Positions 18,310 through 27,429 are shown, counted from the stretch's first letter. The stretch: DNA of 64,000 nt from Sphingobacteriaceae bacterium (GCA_029266635.1 JAQSWM010000005.1:310001-374000); one strand, 5' to 3'. The notes: a model not told the origin generated them from the sequence alone. A program made the numbers and translations.

Positions 18310-18500
18310 TCCCAATTCTTAACAAGACGCTAAACCTTTCGGCTTAGCGTCTGAAAAAATTACTAAGAGTTATCGTGTGTAGCGTTTTAATGCTCCAATC
18401 TAGCTGTAAGGATTTTGCAGTACTTTTATTACCTTACAACCAGTTGTATTGTAAACCTAAAGTACTAGATTTTAGGTTATCTTGACTCCTAGCAATTCAA
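18310..18500 (-). ncRNA. Candidate ncRNA of the DRT3 system
   Basis: Directly downstream of drt3b on the same strand there are three helices: AACCTAAA/TTTAGGTT (18471-18478 with 18454-18461), GTAAGG/CCTTAC (18432-18437 with 18406-18411), and an 11-bp stem closed by a GAAA tetraloop (18326-18351). The last contains one G-U pair that exists only if the minus strand is transcribed. An ACACAC hexamer (18375-18380) lies in the unpaired stretch between the second and third helices. DRT3 systems are known to include an ncRNA; its location here is inferred, and the ends are approximate. Confidence 0.45.
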
Positions 18501-18503
18501 TTT

Positions 18504-20462
18504 TTAATAAGTTGTGCTCCACTCTTTTTTCTTAAGCACTCTTTCAAGATCTATGTCGCTGCCCCAATCCATGAACCACTTTTTCTGCTGCTCAATCTTT
18601 TCAATTGCTTGAGCAACCAACGCAGGAACTTGGGGTGCGTACTTACTATGAATGACCACTTTCCGTTTAGAATCCATGGTGACGAACGGGCAAGCAATAA
18701 AGTCAAAAAATAAACACGTCATCTCCGATTTAGAAAATGGGTGTTCATCTGTTTCAAACTTCTTCACTACTGACTTCTCTAAATATATCTTTAAATTTTC
18801 ATACTGATTATCATTGTCTATGTAATATAACAAAGTTATGATATGAAAATAGTTGAGGTTGAGGAATTTTCTTAATCGGTCTACATTGCTACCTTCATCT
18901 TTCAGTTCTACTTCTAAATCGAAATATTCGCGAAGTTTTTTTTCTGTAATATGGTAACCTTCTCCTAACATTTTAAGCGGAATGATAAGATTTAGTATTT
19001 CAATATTCGTCTCTTTGTCTTTCAATTTCCTATGATATATAGTCATTACATCTTCACATTCTCTAAAAATCTTAGATAAGATGCTATGTTTTATATCTGA
19101 AGTCTGATGTGTTGCGAATTTTGAAACAATTACGATCAATTGTGCTAACTTGAAAGTTGAGCTGGCATTAATTGACAGAGAATAACAATAAAAAACTATA
19201 TCCAATACTGCTAAAAGAAAGCCTTCGTAATTGGGATGGGTCTTCTTTAGATCAGTTCTTTTAAAAATTTTCGTAATTTCTGATTTAAAGAATCGAACAA
19301 CGTCTTTATTTGCCGCATCGTATGAAACACCGTTTTGTCTTATTATAGATTGAAAATCTTTAATAAAGTTTTTAGAAACGAAGTAGGGATTTTTTATTTC
19401 ATCTATAAAAATATGGCTTTCCGAAATTTTTACAAGGTCTATAAAAAAGCTTTTTACTAATTTGGTTACTTGGCGTTTCGCGACTGAAATGTCGGTAAAA
19501 AGTGGTGTAGAGCTTTTTTTTGTTTTGTTGGAATTTATATAAAGCTTAAATTTTTCTAGTTCCTTTTTATAGATGACAAAAATTTCCTCAAGTACAGCCT
19601 CGTTGTTTGAGAATACGAAAAAGTCGTCAATGTAACGCCTGATTTCGTAATCGACACCCAATTTCAATTTCAGTTCATTTAGTCTATTAAGAACATTAAC
19701 GTCTACCTGTTGCAGTATTACTTCAGCGAAAATCCTAGATATCTCAGGACCAACAACTATTCCATTCGTCTCGTTATAATTAGATAACTGCATCAACTTG
19801 TCGAACTTATTTTCAAACGTGTGCAGTGTTGCGTTACGTTTAGCTGTTTCCTTGTCCTTAATTGCCCAGGTGATCGAATGAGTATAAATGTGATAGAAAC
19901 ACTTGCTTATATCAAATTCCCACAGGTATTTAAACCGTTGTTCAAGCCTTTGGTACTCGTTTCTTTCATAGAACTTATAAATTAAATCAACTGGATTATA
20001 AATAAAATACGACTTGTAACGGGTTGAATTAATGTCAAGAGCTTCTGGTTCAGTTTCAACACCATCAGATCGATGCTCATCATCTTCAAACAAGAGATCT
20101 GGAGAATAACTAAACTTTGCGACACTAGTAATACGCCTTAGAGAAAATTGGCTTTTAGAACAAAGGTGTATTATTATAGAATGGTATTTCTCGTAAAAAT
20201 CAATGAAATCAACTTGGTTAAACGGGTGAATGACACTCAGCCGCCTGGTAGAACCGTCACTGCTCTTTGAGATTAGGTAATTAAAGGGGATGCCATAGGG
20301 CTTTTTTTTGCCTTTTAGATTTTCTTTGAATTCTTCAAACTCACCGTTCTTTATAATCTGATAAAAGCCTTCATTAGAAAACAATATGGGAACTTCATAT
20401 GGAAGTGTCTCGGAGAGCAATACGCGAACTGCGTCGTTTTTGTCAATTTTAATCTTGCTCAT
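18504..20462 (-). CDS. drt3b: Antiviral reverse transcriptase Drt3b (UG8-type)
   Basis: About 652 residues from the ATG at 20462, which overlaps the drt3a stop as ATGA; the longer start would overlap further. RT palm motifs include FDISKCFYHIYTHSI (about 183-197), NETNGIVVGPEISRIFAEVI (about 230-249) and RRYIDDFFVFS with the catalytic YIDD near 277-280. The long C-terminal part of about 370 residues is alpha-helical and lacks a recognised nuclease. This sequence pattern and the pairing with a shorter RT fit Drt3b of DRT type 3. In recent reports as I recall them, Drt3b makes one strand of a dinucleotide-repeat DNA without a nucleic-acid template. Confidence 0.88.
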   Translation of the reverse strand: MSKIKIDKNDAVRVLLSETLPYEVPILFSNEGFYQIIKNGEFEEFKENLKGKKKPYGIPFNYLISKSSDGSTRRLSVIHPFNQVDFIDFYEKYHSIIIHLCSKSQFSLRRITSVAKFSYSPDLLFEDDEHRSDGVETEPEALDINSTRYKSYFIYNPVDLIYKFYERNEYQRLEQRFKYLWEFDISKCFYHIYTHSITWAIKDKETAKRNATLHTFENKFDKLMQLSNYNETNGIVVGPEISRIFAEVILQQVDVNVLNRLNELKLKLGVDYEIRRYIDDFFVFSNNEAVLEEIFVIYKKELEKFKLYINSNKTKKSSTPLFTDISVAKRQVTKLVKSFFIDLVKISESHIFIDEIKNPYFVSKNFIKDFQSIIRQNGVSYDAANKDVVRFFKSEITKIFKRTDLKKTHPNYEGFLLAVLDIVFYCYSLSINASSTFKLAQLIVIVSKFATHQTSDIKHSILSKIFRECEDVMTIYHRKLKDKETNIEILNLIIPLKMLGEGYHITEKKLREYFDLEVELKDEGSNVDRLRKFLNLNYFHIITLLYYIDNDNQYENLKIYLEKSVVKKFETDEHPFSKSEMTCLFFDFIACPFVTMDSKRKVVIHSKYAPQVPALVAQAIEKIEQQKKWFMDWGSDIDLERVLKKKEWSTTY

Positions 20463-21637
20463 CGCCAGCAATTGCTGATGTTCTTCATAGTTGCTGCGTC
20501 AAAGCGATAGAAAACTTTCTTATTAAATCCATGGGCGAAAGAATATTTTTGAAGTTGGCTTTTTAATGCAGGAGAAAGCAAGGGTGCTAATTTAACCCCT
20601 AAGCTATTCCTCCTACTGTTCAATGTTTTGTGATAAAATAGGTTCAGTTGATGAAAAACTTCTGTATCGTTCGCATGAATGTAGTTATAAAAAATTCCTG
20701 CTTTTAGACTTACTCCCTCTATTGAACTCTTAAGATTGTAATTTCCGGTCAAAAACTGTATCCTCTTTATTAATAGCAGCTCTTCCCTGGTTTTAACGAA
20801 ATCTACAAAGGATAATATTATTCTCGTTTTAATCTTTTTTACTTTTGAATCAGCGATAGAAATCACCATTTCTTTCGATTTTTTGTCAGTTTTCTTGAAA
20901 TAGAACTTATAACCCAGAAACTCCAAAGGACTGTATGGTCGTAAGAGACTACCGTCAAACGTGCTGGTTTTCTTCAAGTTCTTGTTCAAACCTGTTTCTA
21001 ACATGCTATCTAAAGCGTTCACTAAAGTCTCAGTCTGTTTTCTACTATAGTTAAAAATAATTATATCATCTACGAAGCGTGCGTAATAATATATCCCGTC
21101 GAATCCGCGAATAGCCTTATCAAAGCGCCGCATGTAAAGCTCAGACAATGTTGAACTGATCGGCACGCCTTGCGGCAGTCCCGGGACCTCCGACAAAAGC
21201 TTATTAGAGAAGATTTTTTCAATTAGACGTATTGAAAAATAAGACAACATAGAATCCCCTTTCAACTTTTCAAGTAACCTTTCTTGGCTGATGCTTGCAT
21301 AGAAAGAGCTTATATCAGTACGTAAAATATATAATGGGCACTGATCCTCAAGTAACGTCTTAATTTGGTATACAATAAGGTTACGATTAGCCTGCTTGTC
21401 TTTGTATAGCTTTTTTATGTTGCTGTTGAGCTTACGAAGTATCAACTTATTGACCAAATCGCTTGCGTAGTAGTAATTTTTATGTCTCAGAAAAACATAC
21501 TCATAAGTGTCAGACAAAATTTTCTCATATGCCTCAGACAAAAGCTCTAAAAGAGCGGTTTTGGTTAAGCCATATTCAATAAGTTCCGTCTTTTTACAGA
21601 GTTTAATTACTTCCTCCGGAGAAAAATTTTGGTTCAT
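20459..21637 (-). CDS. drt3a: Antiviral reverse transcriptase Drt3a (UG3-type)
   Basis: A 392-residue RT with motif A TDISSFYASI (about 107-116), GLPQGVPISSTLSELYM (about 153-169) and catalytic FVDDIIIF (about 188-195), followed by LEFLGYKF. There is no maturase X domain or endonuclease, so it is not a group II intron RT. It is translationally coupled to drt3b by ATGA. Upstream on the minus strand, a TTTG and a TACCGATTG-like box sit shortly before the ATG and could be the promoter. Family knowledge: Drt3a plus Drt3b plus an ncRNA give phage defence. Confidence 0.9.
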   Translation of the reverse strand: MNQNFSPEEVIKLCKKTELIEYGLTKTALLELLSEAYEKILSDTYEYVFLRHKNYYYASDLVNKLILRKLNSNIKKLYKDKQANRNLIVYQIKTLLEDQCPLYILRTDISSFYASISQERLLEKLKGDSMLSYFSIRLIEKIFSNKLLSEVPGLPQGVPISSTLSELYMRRFDKAIRGFDGIYYYARFVDDIIIFNYSRKQTETLVNALDSMLETGLNKNLKKTSTFDGSLLRPYSPLEFLGYKFYFKKTDKKSKEMVISIADSKVKKIKTRIILSFVDFVKTREELLLIKRIQFLTGNYNLKSSIEGVSLKAGIFYNYIHANDTEVFHQLNLFYHKTLNSRRNSLGVKLAPLLSPALKSQLQKYSFAHGFNKKVFYRFDAATMKNISNCWR

Positions 21638-21908
21638 CTAAATACAATCGGTAATTTTCAATAAAGAAGCCAAACGGATTTTAACTGTGAAGCTATAACT
21701 TTTAATCTTATTAAAGATATGCATCACTAAGATTTAATCAATATTAAAATCTCAAAACATATATAGTAATAAACAGTCACCTTTTGTTGGTACATGCTTC
21801 TACCTCTAAATGGTTGAAGTGCCGCACAGGGAGTTAGCCTGGTATCACGCATCAGAACAGAAGGGTGCTTAAACCTAACCAACCAACGATAATTACTCAC
21901 GTAACTCC

Positions 21909-21960
21909 GGAGATTTTTTTGAATTTTTTTGATTTATATATACAATCAGAAAATCTCCCC
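21909..21960 (+). repeat. Dispersed palindrome, copy 2
   Basis: GGAGATTTTTTT (21909-21920) pairs with AAAATCTCCCC (21950-21960) around an AT-rich centre with GATTTATATATAC. Read on the plus strand it is most like the minus-strand reading of the copy at 36336. It lies at the left edge of the structured RNA region. Confidence 0.75.
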
Positions 21961-22600
21961 ACTAGCAAACCGTTTTTACGCTCACCACAAGCGAACGGAG
22001 GAAAGGTCTGTGAAGAAGAGCCTGTTAAGGCGATTAACAGATACGCCTTGCGCAAGTTCTGGCGGAGTTATTGACGCTCAAGCCTGGAGAGCAAGCCAAT
22101 CAATAACTGTGACAGAACGCAGCCTTTTCGACCAAGCGGTGAGCAAAACTAGGAGAAGCGCAAGCTCTTATGGGGTTAAGCTTTTCGCGAGAACCTTATA
22201 AGAGATTCAGGAGCTTCTCATGGAAGCCGACTCTGCTCAAAAGCCACTAAGTATGACAGATTGCTAACCGGTCGGGTTATTCCAGGATCAACTTATATGT
22301 GTCTGGTCTGGGGGTGGAGAGAAGTTGTCCTAGAATATGAAGGGATAGCCATAGCAGTGGAGCATAAATGTGCTTGAAAAGCTTTTTTATGCGGAACGTA
22401 AATCTGGCGAACTTATGGCGGGAGCTACGAGGCTGGAATGCCTTTCTTCCGCAACTAGCCGTTCGAGTTTGCACTGTCCCACCGTTTAGATGGCGAAGTC
22501 ACCTCACTGACCCTTAAAGAAAGCACTGAAGGAGCTTAGCAGATAAACACAGACCAATCCCCACCTTTCCTCTCTTAAGCAGCAATTGGGAGAAAGGTGA
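21961..22600 (+). ncRNA. Densely folded candidate ncRNA, about 640 nt
   Basis: No convincing gene lies in this stretch, yet it holds many perfect helices: CTGTTAA/TTAACAG (22022-22040), GTTCTG/CAGAAC enclosing GTTATTGA/TCAATAAC (22056-22118), GAGAAGC/GCTTCTC enclosing CTCTTAT/ATAAGAG (22153-22219), AGGA-CAACTT/AAGTTGTCCT (22284-22331), GCATAAA/TTTATGC (22362-22392), GCGGGAG/CTTCCGC (22418-22452) and CACCTTT/AAAGGTG (22562-22599). G-U pairs in three of these arms fit a plus-strand transcript and would be A-C on the minus strand. Class unknown. It lies upstream of and divergent to the DRT3 genes. Confidence 0.5.
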
Positions 22601-22692
22601 AGGAATTGGGATGATGAAGACTCGCTTTATTGTAAGTAAACTTTCTGCCCAGGTTCATTGGGTTTCTTGGCTAAATTGATATTGGAAAGAAG

Positions 22693-23364
22693 TTAAATAG
22701 GTAAACTTCGAATGTAGTCATAGAAGAGTTGCCTTGCTCCTCCAGGCAGCCTTAACTCTAGCATAGAATCTTGATTTAAGTCTTCGGCTTTCCGAATGCA
22801 AGTATAAACCAAGTCTCTAAATTTTTCAACGTTAATATAAGTAGTGTAGAGCTCCCGATTTCTATCTAAAGTTTCATAGATTCCGTCCCATTCCTTTTCT
22901 GCTTTTTGGTAAACACCTTCAATTTCGTTATTATAACGGAATATATAATGCTTGTCGTTGTATTGACCTTTGGAGGTTAAACTTACATTGTGAAGGAGTC
23001 CGTTTCTCAGGGCATATAGAGTATCTATAATTTCATCATCCTCTTCTATTTCGCCAAAATAAACAAGACATCTTTTTATTCCATTTGCAAACCTTGGCTC
23101 TTCTTTATCTTTTCTGTTATAGCATATTCCTAGTTGGTCTAATACGGCGCATAACGACAAGTACGGCATCAACTGTTTACTATAGTCAAAATTTAAAGAA
23201 TGTTGAATGTTTTGATGAATGAACGATAAAGTTGACCTAAGGGCTGCATTTTTTACGGAGATCGGTGAATAATTAGTATATAAATGGACAAAGCTCATTT
23301 CTTCTACTGAGAGTTCATCAACGTTTTTATTGCTAATGTTACCTGGAGTAATATTGTATTCCAT
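22693..23364 (-). CDS. HEPN-type protein
   Basis: About 223 residues from MEYNITPGNIS; a longer start at 23442 would overlap the upstream gene by 14 nt. An all-helical region carries LYALRNGLLHN, which fits the HEPN ribonuclease motif RNxxxH (about 120-125). Other recognisable parts are absent. HEPN RNases are typical toxins or abortive-infection effectors. It is the second gene of a tight pair with a pentapeptide-like membrane protein, so I infer a two-gene defence or toxin module. The RNase activity is a prediction from the motif. Confidence 0.65.
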   Translation of the reverse strand: MEYNITPGNISNKNVDELSVEEMSFVHLYTNYSPISVKNAALRSTLSFIHQNIQHSLNFDYSKQLMPYLSLCAVLDQLGICYNRKDKEEPRFANGIKRCLVYFGEIEEDDEIIDTLYALRNGLLHNVSLTSKGQYNDKHYIFRYNNEIEGVYQKAEKEWDGIYETLDRNRELYTTYINVEKFRDLVYTCIRKAEDLNQDSMLELRLPGGARQLFYDYIRSLPI

Positions 23365-23428
23365 TTTTATGATTTTTTTAAAAGTTAGGTTGCTCGGGTA
23401 AAAAGGATATAATTGACGGCTTCTCACA

Positions 23429-24937
23429 TCAACTCTTACCATACTTTCTGAATGCAGCTATAAACTGGTAGATAAGAAAGCCAACAAGAACTTTGTTGAG
23501 GTAGTCGACTACTATACTGAGTCCCGTAAGTTCGCACTTGTCAACTAAAAAATCATTTCTATGAGTAATATCGAGAAAAGCAAAGTAGTAACCAATCAGA
23601 TTCAAATCAACACAATTTGGGTTGAATATTCTGCCTAATGTCCAGAGATAAAGTATGTACAGGATAGAACAAACCGTCAGAGTGCCGAAAAATGGCTTTG
23701 CAATAGATAGTCCGTGGTTATTAGATAGGCTATTAATCTTCAGTATTATCTTATCACTCCATGGAAGATTACTGATTTTTAGTAAGGCTTCATTCGAAAC
23801 CGCCTGCAACTTCTGGGACTCATAGAAATTCCCAGAGGCTTCTAAAAGCTTTCTTAACTGGACGAAAGTTTCGTATCTAACCTTTTGATGGCTTTCATCT
23901 ATTTTGTCAGGATAATGAATATTTTCAACTGTTTTGAACTTTTCAAATCCTTTATAATCTTTTGGAAATTCACAAGATGTCATCATGGTCTGTCCAAACT
24001 TGTTTCTATAGAATGAAATAACTGAAAAACTATCGAAAGCAACGTTGTCAAACCAAACATGGTCAAGATTTGACTTATGAACTTCAAATTTGCTATTCCC
24101 CAATTCAGGTCGAAATGGCTTAATGTCATAGAAGTTTGATGGTAATTGAGTTGAAAAATTTCGTATAAATATATTATCAATTTTAGCACCCTCGATATTG
24201 ACTTCACCTGATGAATAGCCTGTTATCGACAACGAAGTTAATTTGGCGTTTACAATTTTTGTTGAAACATGGTCTATGTCAGCCGAATATTGAAGACTAA
24301 GCTTTAACTTAAATGTTTTCTTCTCCTCATCTGTCAGACGATAACCAATTCTATCAGCAATTCGAGTCGCATACGGCTTTTTATAGAGTCCCTTTACCTG
24401 ACTAGTTTCTTCGGTCAAACTAAACACGACAGTTTTACAATCGTAGATGTAAAATCCTTGTTCATATGATTTAAAATCATCAATTTCAGCGCTGAGGCTT
24501 TTAAGAAGAGATTTCCACCTAACTGGAGATATATTTTCTTCATTATAAGAAACAACAGCCTGTTTAAGACCCAAAAGAAACAACGATCTGTGGAGTAAGC
24601 AGTTATCGACGTTAACTCGGAGTATATTTCCATTTGCAATCCTCCCGCCTAGGATTGAACTATAAAAATAAATAGAGAAGTTCGTTGTAGTAAACGCTTC
24701 TATATCTATATTTTTAATGTAACAACCGGTAAAAAAGACGCTGATATCTGGAAAGTCTATACCTTCCTCGTTCTCAAAACGAATGTTTCCAAACCGGCAA
24801 TTTGAGAACGAAAAAGTGGTTTGTCCGTCTTGAAAGTGAATTCCCGTAAACTCTGCTGCCCTGATTACGATAGTTACGTCGAAGGGATAATCCTTGTTCG
24901 CGAACTTAGAATATGGTTTTAAGTAAAATCGCTTCAT
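23429..24937 (-). CDS. Pentapeptide-repeat-like membrane protein
   Basis: A 502-residue protein. Residues about 1-330 are made of short beta-strand repeats with recurring N/C/F patterns (FSNCRFGNIRFEN, FFTGCYIKNIDIEAF, INIEGAKIDNIFIRNF, LDHVWFDNVAFDSF), as in right-handed beta helices or pentapeptide proteins. After a linker, the C-terminus has hydrophobic segments at about 410-440 and 470-492 that should span the membrane. It directly precedes the HEPN gene. A sensor or anchor for the HEPN protein is an inference. Confidence 0.62.
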   Translation of the reverse strand: MKRFYLKPYSKFANKDYPFDVTIVIRAAEFTGIHFQDGQTTFSFSNCRFGNIRFENEEGIDFPDISVFFTGCYIKNIDIEAFTTTNFSIYFYSSILGGRIANGNILRVNVDNCLLHRSLFLLGLKQAVVSYNEENISPVRWKSLLKSLSAEIDDFKSYEQGFYIYDCKTVVFSLTEETSQVKGLYKKPYATRIADRIGYRLTDEEKKTFKLKLSLQYSADIDHVSTKIVNAKLTSLSITGYSSGEVNIEGAKIDNIFIRNFSTQLPSNFYDIKPFRPELGNSKFEVHKSNLDHVWFDNVAFDSFSVISFYRNKFGQTMMTSCEFPKDYKGFEKFKTVENIHYPDKIDESHQKVRYETFVQLRKLLEASGNFYESQKLQAVSNEALLKISNLPWSDKIILKINSLSNNHGLSIAKPFFGTLTVCSILYILYLWTLGRIFNPNCVDLNLIGYYFAFLDITHRNDFLVDKCELTGLSIVVDYLNKVLVGFLIYQFIAAFRKYGKS

Positions 24938-24958
24938 AAAAAGAGAATAGGACAGTAT

Positions 24959-25324
24959 CTAATAATATCCCTTCCCTAAGATACAATGCCTTACTCCTCC
25001 TCTTGGGTTCTCCATATCGCCTACGTACCTCGGTATAAGATGGCAGTGAAAATGAAACACAGTCTGACCCGCTGATTCACCACAGTTCATTCCAATATTA
25101 AACCCATCTGGCGTATGCTCCTGCATAACTAGTTGTTTTGCAGTGTTGAGACTTTCAACCAAGCCTTTTTTTTCTTCTTCTGATAGCTCGAAGAAATCTC
25201 TTTTCACCTCATTAGATATTATTAAAAGGTGACCTGGAGAAACAGGATAATCATCTTTTATAATAAAAAAGAACTTGTCTCTATAGAGAACTCTCTCTTC
25301 CGCTATTCCTGTAAAGTCTTTCAT
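24959..25324 (-). CDS. HIT family hydrolase
   Basis: A 121-residue HIT protein. The histidine triad is HFHCHLIPR near residues 95-103, preceded by GFNIGMNCGESAGQTVFH, and the N-terminal part (SPGHLLIIS) fits the family. HIT enzymes hydrolyse nucleotidyl phosphoester or phosphoramidate bonds. Its ATG abuts the stop of the HNH gene, so the pair is translationally linked and probably functions together. Confidence 0.9.
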   Translation of the reverse strand: MKDFTGIAEERVLYRDKFFFIIKDDYPVSPGHLLIISNEVKRDFFELSEEEKKGLVESLNTAKQLVMQEHTPDGFNIGMNCGESAGQTVFHFHCHLIPRYVGDMENPRGGVRHCILGKGYY

Positions 25325-26353
25325 TCAAAAATTACCTTCATATTCAAACTTAGGCTTCCACTGTTGTATTGACTGACTTAAAGCTAAGTTGTATTGCGTT
25401 TCTAAAAATCTTCTGCGATTTTCTTTTGTCTTACCCGTCTGGTTTATGATTGTCTCTGCTAACGGATGTTTGCTTTCAATATAAAACTCATTTCTATTGA
25501 ACAATCGTTGCAAAAACCGTCTCTCTGGAATTTTCGCCTTCTTATCAAGGTTGACTGACCGATCCGCCAACACCAGGTTCCAAACACCATTTATGTTCAC
25601 ACCATGATTTGCATGCGTCAACTTGTTGACATGTGGCAGGAAGTGATCAACATCGCACACGTCGGAAGTGTTACTATTTATAGATATATCTTTAAAAGAA
25701 TAGAAGCATTTACCTTTCTGGTATCCGTTCAAACCATCTCGAACAGAAGTAATATCAACTCGTCTCATCAAGTTAGTGTTGATGTAGAACATGGACCGAT
25801 CTTCGTCAACCTTTACTTCTAAGAGGTTAGGATTTATTTGCAAGCTCCACGCAGTTTCAACCAAATTCCATCGAGCTTCCACCTCTTTGTTGAGATTTCG
25901 ATACTGAAACAGCTCTTTCATCTTTAAGAGATTATCGGTAACGACAATCTCCTTTTTGCCTGCTTTAAAGTTCTTTTCATAGAAACTGTTAGGGACTACT
26001 CCACCATTCACATTTTGAAAGGCATCGACAACGTTGACAAATCCGTATGTCTCTGTTAGGCTATAAAGCTGTTCTTGTGAAATAGAGTTGCTTATGAAAT
26101 CCCTACAAGCTTGTAAGAACTTGCTTGAAGCTGAGCTTCCTTGTTTATCGCTTTTTTTGAGGTGATCGACGATCGAGTTTGCAAAAGGAATAGCCAACGC
26201 TTGGAGCGATATATTGGTTTTCTGCTTCTCAACAAGCTCAAGTAATGATTTGGCAAACGCAAACTTATAAGTTGCTGAGTTCTTTCCAAAAAGGATTATC
26301 GCTCTCCATTGAGATTCCAGGGATGGATCATTGATTTGAAACCTAGTTGCCAT
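25325..26353 (-). CDS. HNH endonuclease-like protein
   Basis: A 342-residue protein. The C-terminal third holds an HNH-type core: CDVDHFLPH, HANHGVNINGVWNLVLADRSVNLDKKAKIPE (Asn and downstream residues) and then FLQRLFNRNEF. The N-terminal 200 residues are helical and unrecognised. It directly precedes a HIT gene with no spacing. The pair may be a nuclease with a nucleotide-processing partner; this is an inference from gene order. Confidence 0.78.
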   Translation of the reverse strand: MATRFQINDPSLESQWRAIILFGKNSATYKFAFAKSLLELVEKQKTNISLQALAIPFANSIVDHLKKSDKQGSSASSKFLQACRDFISNSISQEQLYSLTETYGFVNVVDAFQNVNGGVVPNSFYEKNFKAGKKEIVVTDNLLKMKELFQYRNLNKEVEARWNLVETAWSLQINPNLLEVKVDEDRSMFYINTNLMRRVDITSVRDGLNGYQKGKCFYSFKDISINSNTSDVCDVDHFLPHVNKLTHANHGVNINGVWNLVLADRSVNLDKKAKIPERRFLQRLFNRNEFYIESKHPLAETIINQTGKTKENRRRFLETQYNLALSQSIQQWKPKFEYEGNF

Positions 26354-26383
26354 TTGATAACTTCAGCAAGCGCTAAAAAAACT

Positions 26384-26773
26384 TTAATAAATCGGAAGTA
26401 CTAACCTATCTTCTTCCTTTCCCCATTGTACCTGCCATGTTCTGCCGTTTATCTGATCAAGGAGAATAAAAGTGTATATATTGATTGTTGGATAAAGGAA
26501 AAATCTACCATTCTTCTCTTCTTCTTTATTTACTAGAGCAATGTCAGAAAGAGTAGTCTCAAACCGAGATTTAGTCTCCATACTCCATTGAACTTGCCAC
26601 ATTTGCCCGTTTCTAGTATTCAGTTTGATGAACATATAGTTGTTTTTTGTAGCAAATAGCCTGTAGACAACAGTGCTGTCCGTAGAGATATTTTGACTGG
26701 GTGCTTCAGGTGTTTGAGCAAAAGCATTAATTGCGGTCAGAGTAATAATCAAAAAACATATTATTCTTTTCAT
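26384..26773 (-). CDS. Secreted protein with internal WQVQW duplication
   Basis: A 129-residue protein with a signal peptide (MKRIICFLIITLTAINAFAQ). Two roughly 38-residue repeats follow, each ending in G-x-x-WQVQW (near residues 76-81 and 112-117). The function is unknown. It belongs to a run of short, leftward genes of unknown role in the middle of the island. Confidence 0.7.
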   Translation of the reverse strand: MKRIICFLIITLTAINAFAQTPEAPSQNISTDSTVVYRLFATKNNYMFIKLNTRNGQMWQVQWSMETKSRFETTLSDIALVNKEEEKNGRFFLYPTINIYTFILLDQINGRTWQVQWGKEEDRLVLPIY

Positions 26774-26851
26774 CTTGACTGATTTAACCGTTCATAACTG
26801 TACGTTGGGGGCTAGACTAATATACTAGAAAGCTAGAAAATTGCTTAACAA

Positions 26852-27346
26852 CTATTTTCTTCTTAATAAGGTTACCGAATCGAATCCTATTAGGTACTCT
26901 GTGGTGTATTTTTCTTCATCGTACTTGTGTTGAATCGTAAGTAAATAGGTTTCTTTCTTGGACCCGGGTGATAAAGTGGCTTTTTCTACTAGATAAAAGG
27001 GTCCCACTTTAAAGAGCCTAAAGTCATTTGGAAGGTCGTATGTCCCATTTGAGATATAGTAATTGGCGGCGTTATTGCAATAATCTAGTTCGGGATCTGA
27101 AGGACCGTTGTAGCAATAAAACACCTTACAATCATAATTATCATTCGTCCTTTTGGCTAACAGCTCGGCAGAGTTTAGTACTTCCGCAAACTCATAACCC
27201 TTCAACTCGGTCTGCTTCATAGATTCAAAGCGGCTTGTTAAACCATTTCCAAAGTAATTCTTTTTGGGGTTAACACTCTGTGCTTCGGCACAGGAAAAGA
27301 AACTTAGGAATGCCACTAGTACGAGCGTTAACTTTTTGGAGTTCAT
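26852..27346 (-). CDS. Secreted hypothetical protein
   Basis: A 164-residue protein with a signal peptide (MNSKKLTLVLVAFLSFFSCAEAQ). The Cys is followed by AEAQ, so cleavage by signal peptidase I after AEA is likeliest, with lipidation less so. The mature part has several Cys and Tyr residues (CKVFYCYNGPSDPELDYC) and no known motif. Confidence 0.68.
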   Translation of the reverse strand: MNSKKLTLVLVAFLSFFSCAEAQSVNPKKNYFGNGLTSRFESMKQTELKGYEFAEVLNSAELLAKRTNDNYDCKVFYCYNGPSDPELDYCNNAANYYISNGTYDLPNDFRLFKVGPFYLVEKATLSPGSKKETYLLTIQHKYDEEKYTTEYLIGFDSVTLLRRK

Positions 27347-27429
27347 TTAAAATGAAGTTGTAAGCTTAGACTAATATACTAGAAACTTAAGAATAATATA
27401 ACTGCACAGGGGAAGGTGTGTTATAGGAG

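Noticed and set aside
21865-22201. Open frames of 69 and 90 aa within the structured region
   Set aside because: They overlap each other and the palindrome, have odd composition and are cut by the helices; the shared FDLYI-like text with the frame at 36376 comes from the palindrome translated twice, not from protein homology.
18504-22600. Group II intron with its RT
   Set aside because: Neither RT has a maturase X or endonuclease domain and no domain V-like hairpin or intron 5' consensus was found.
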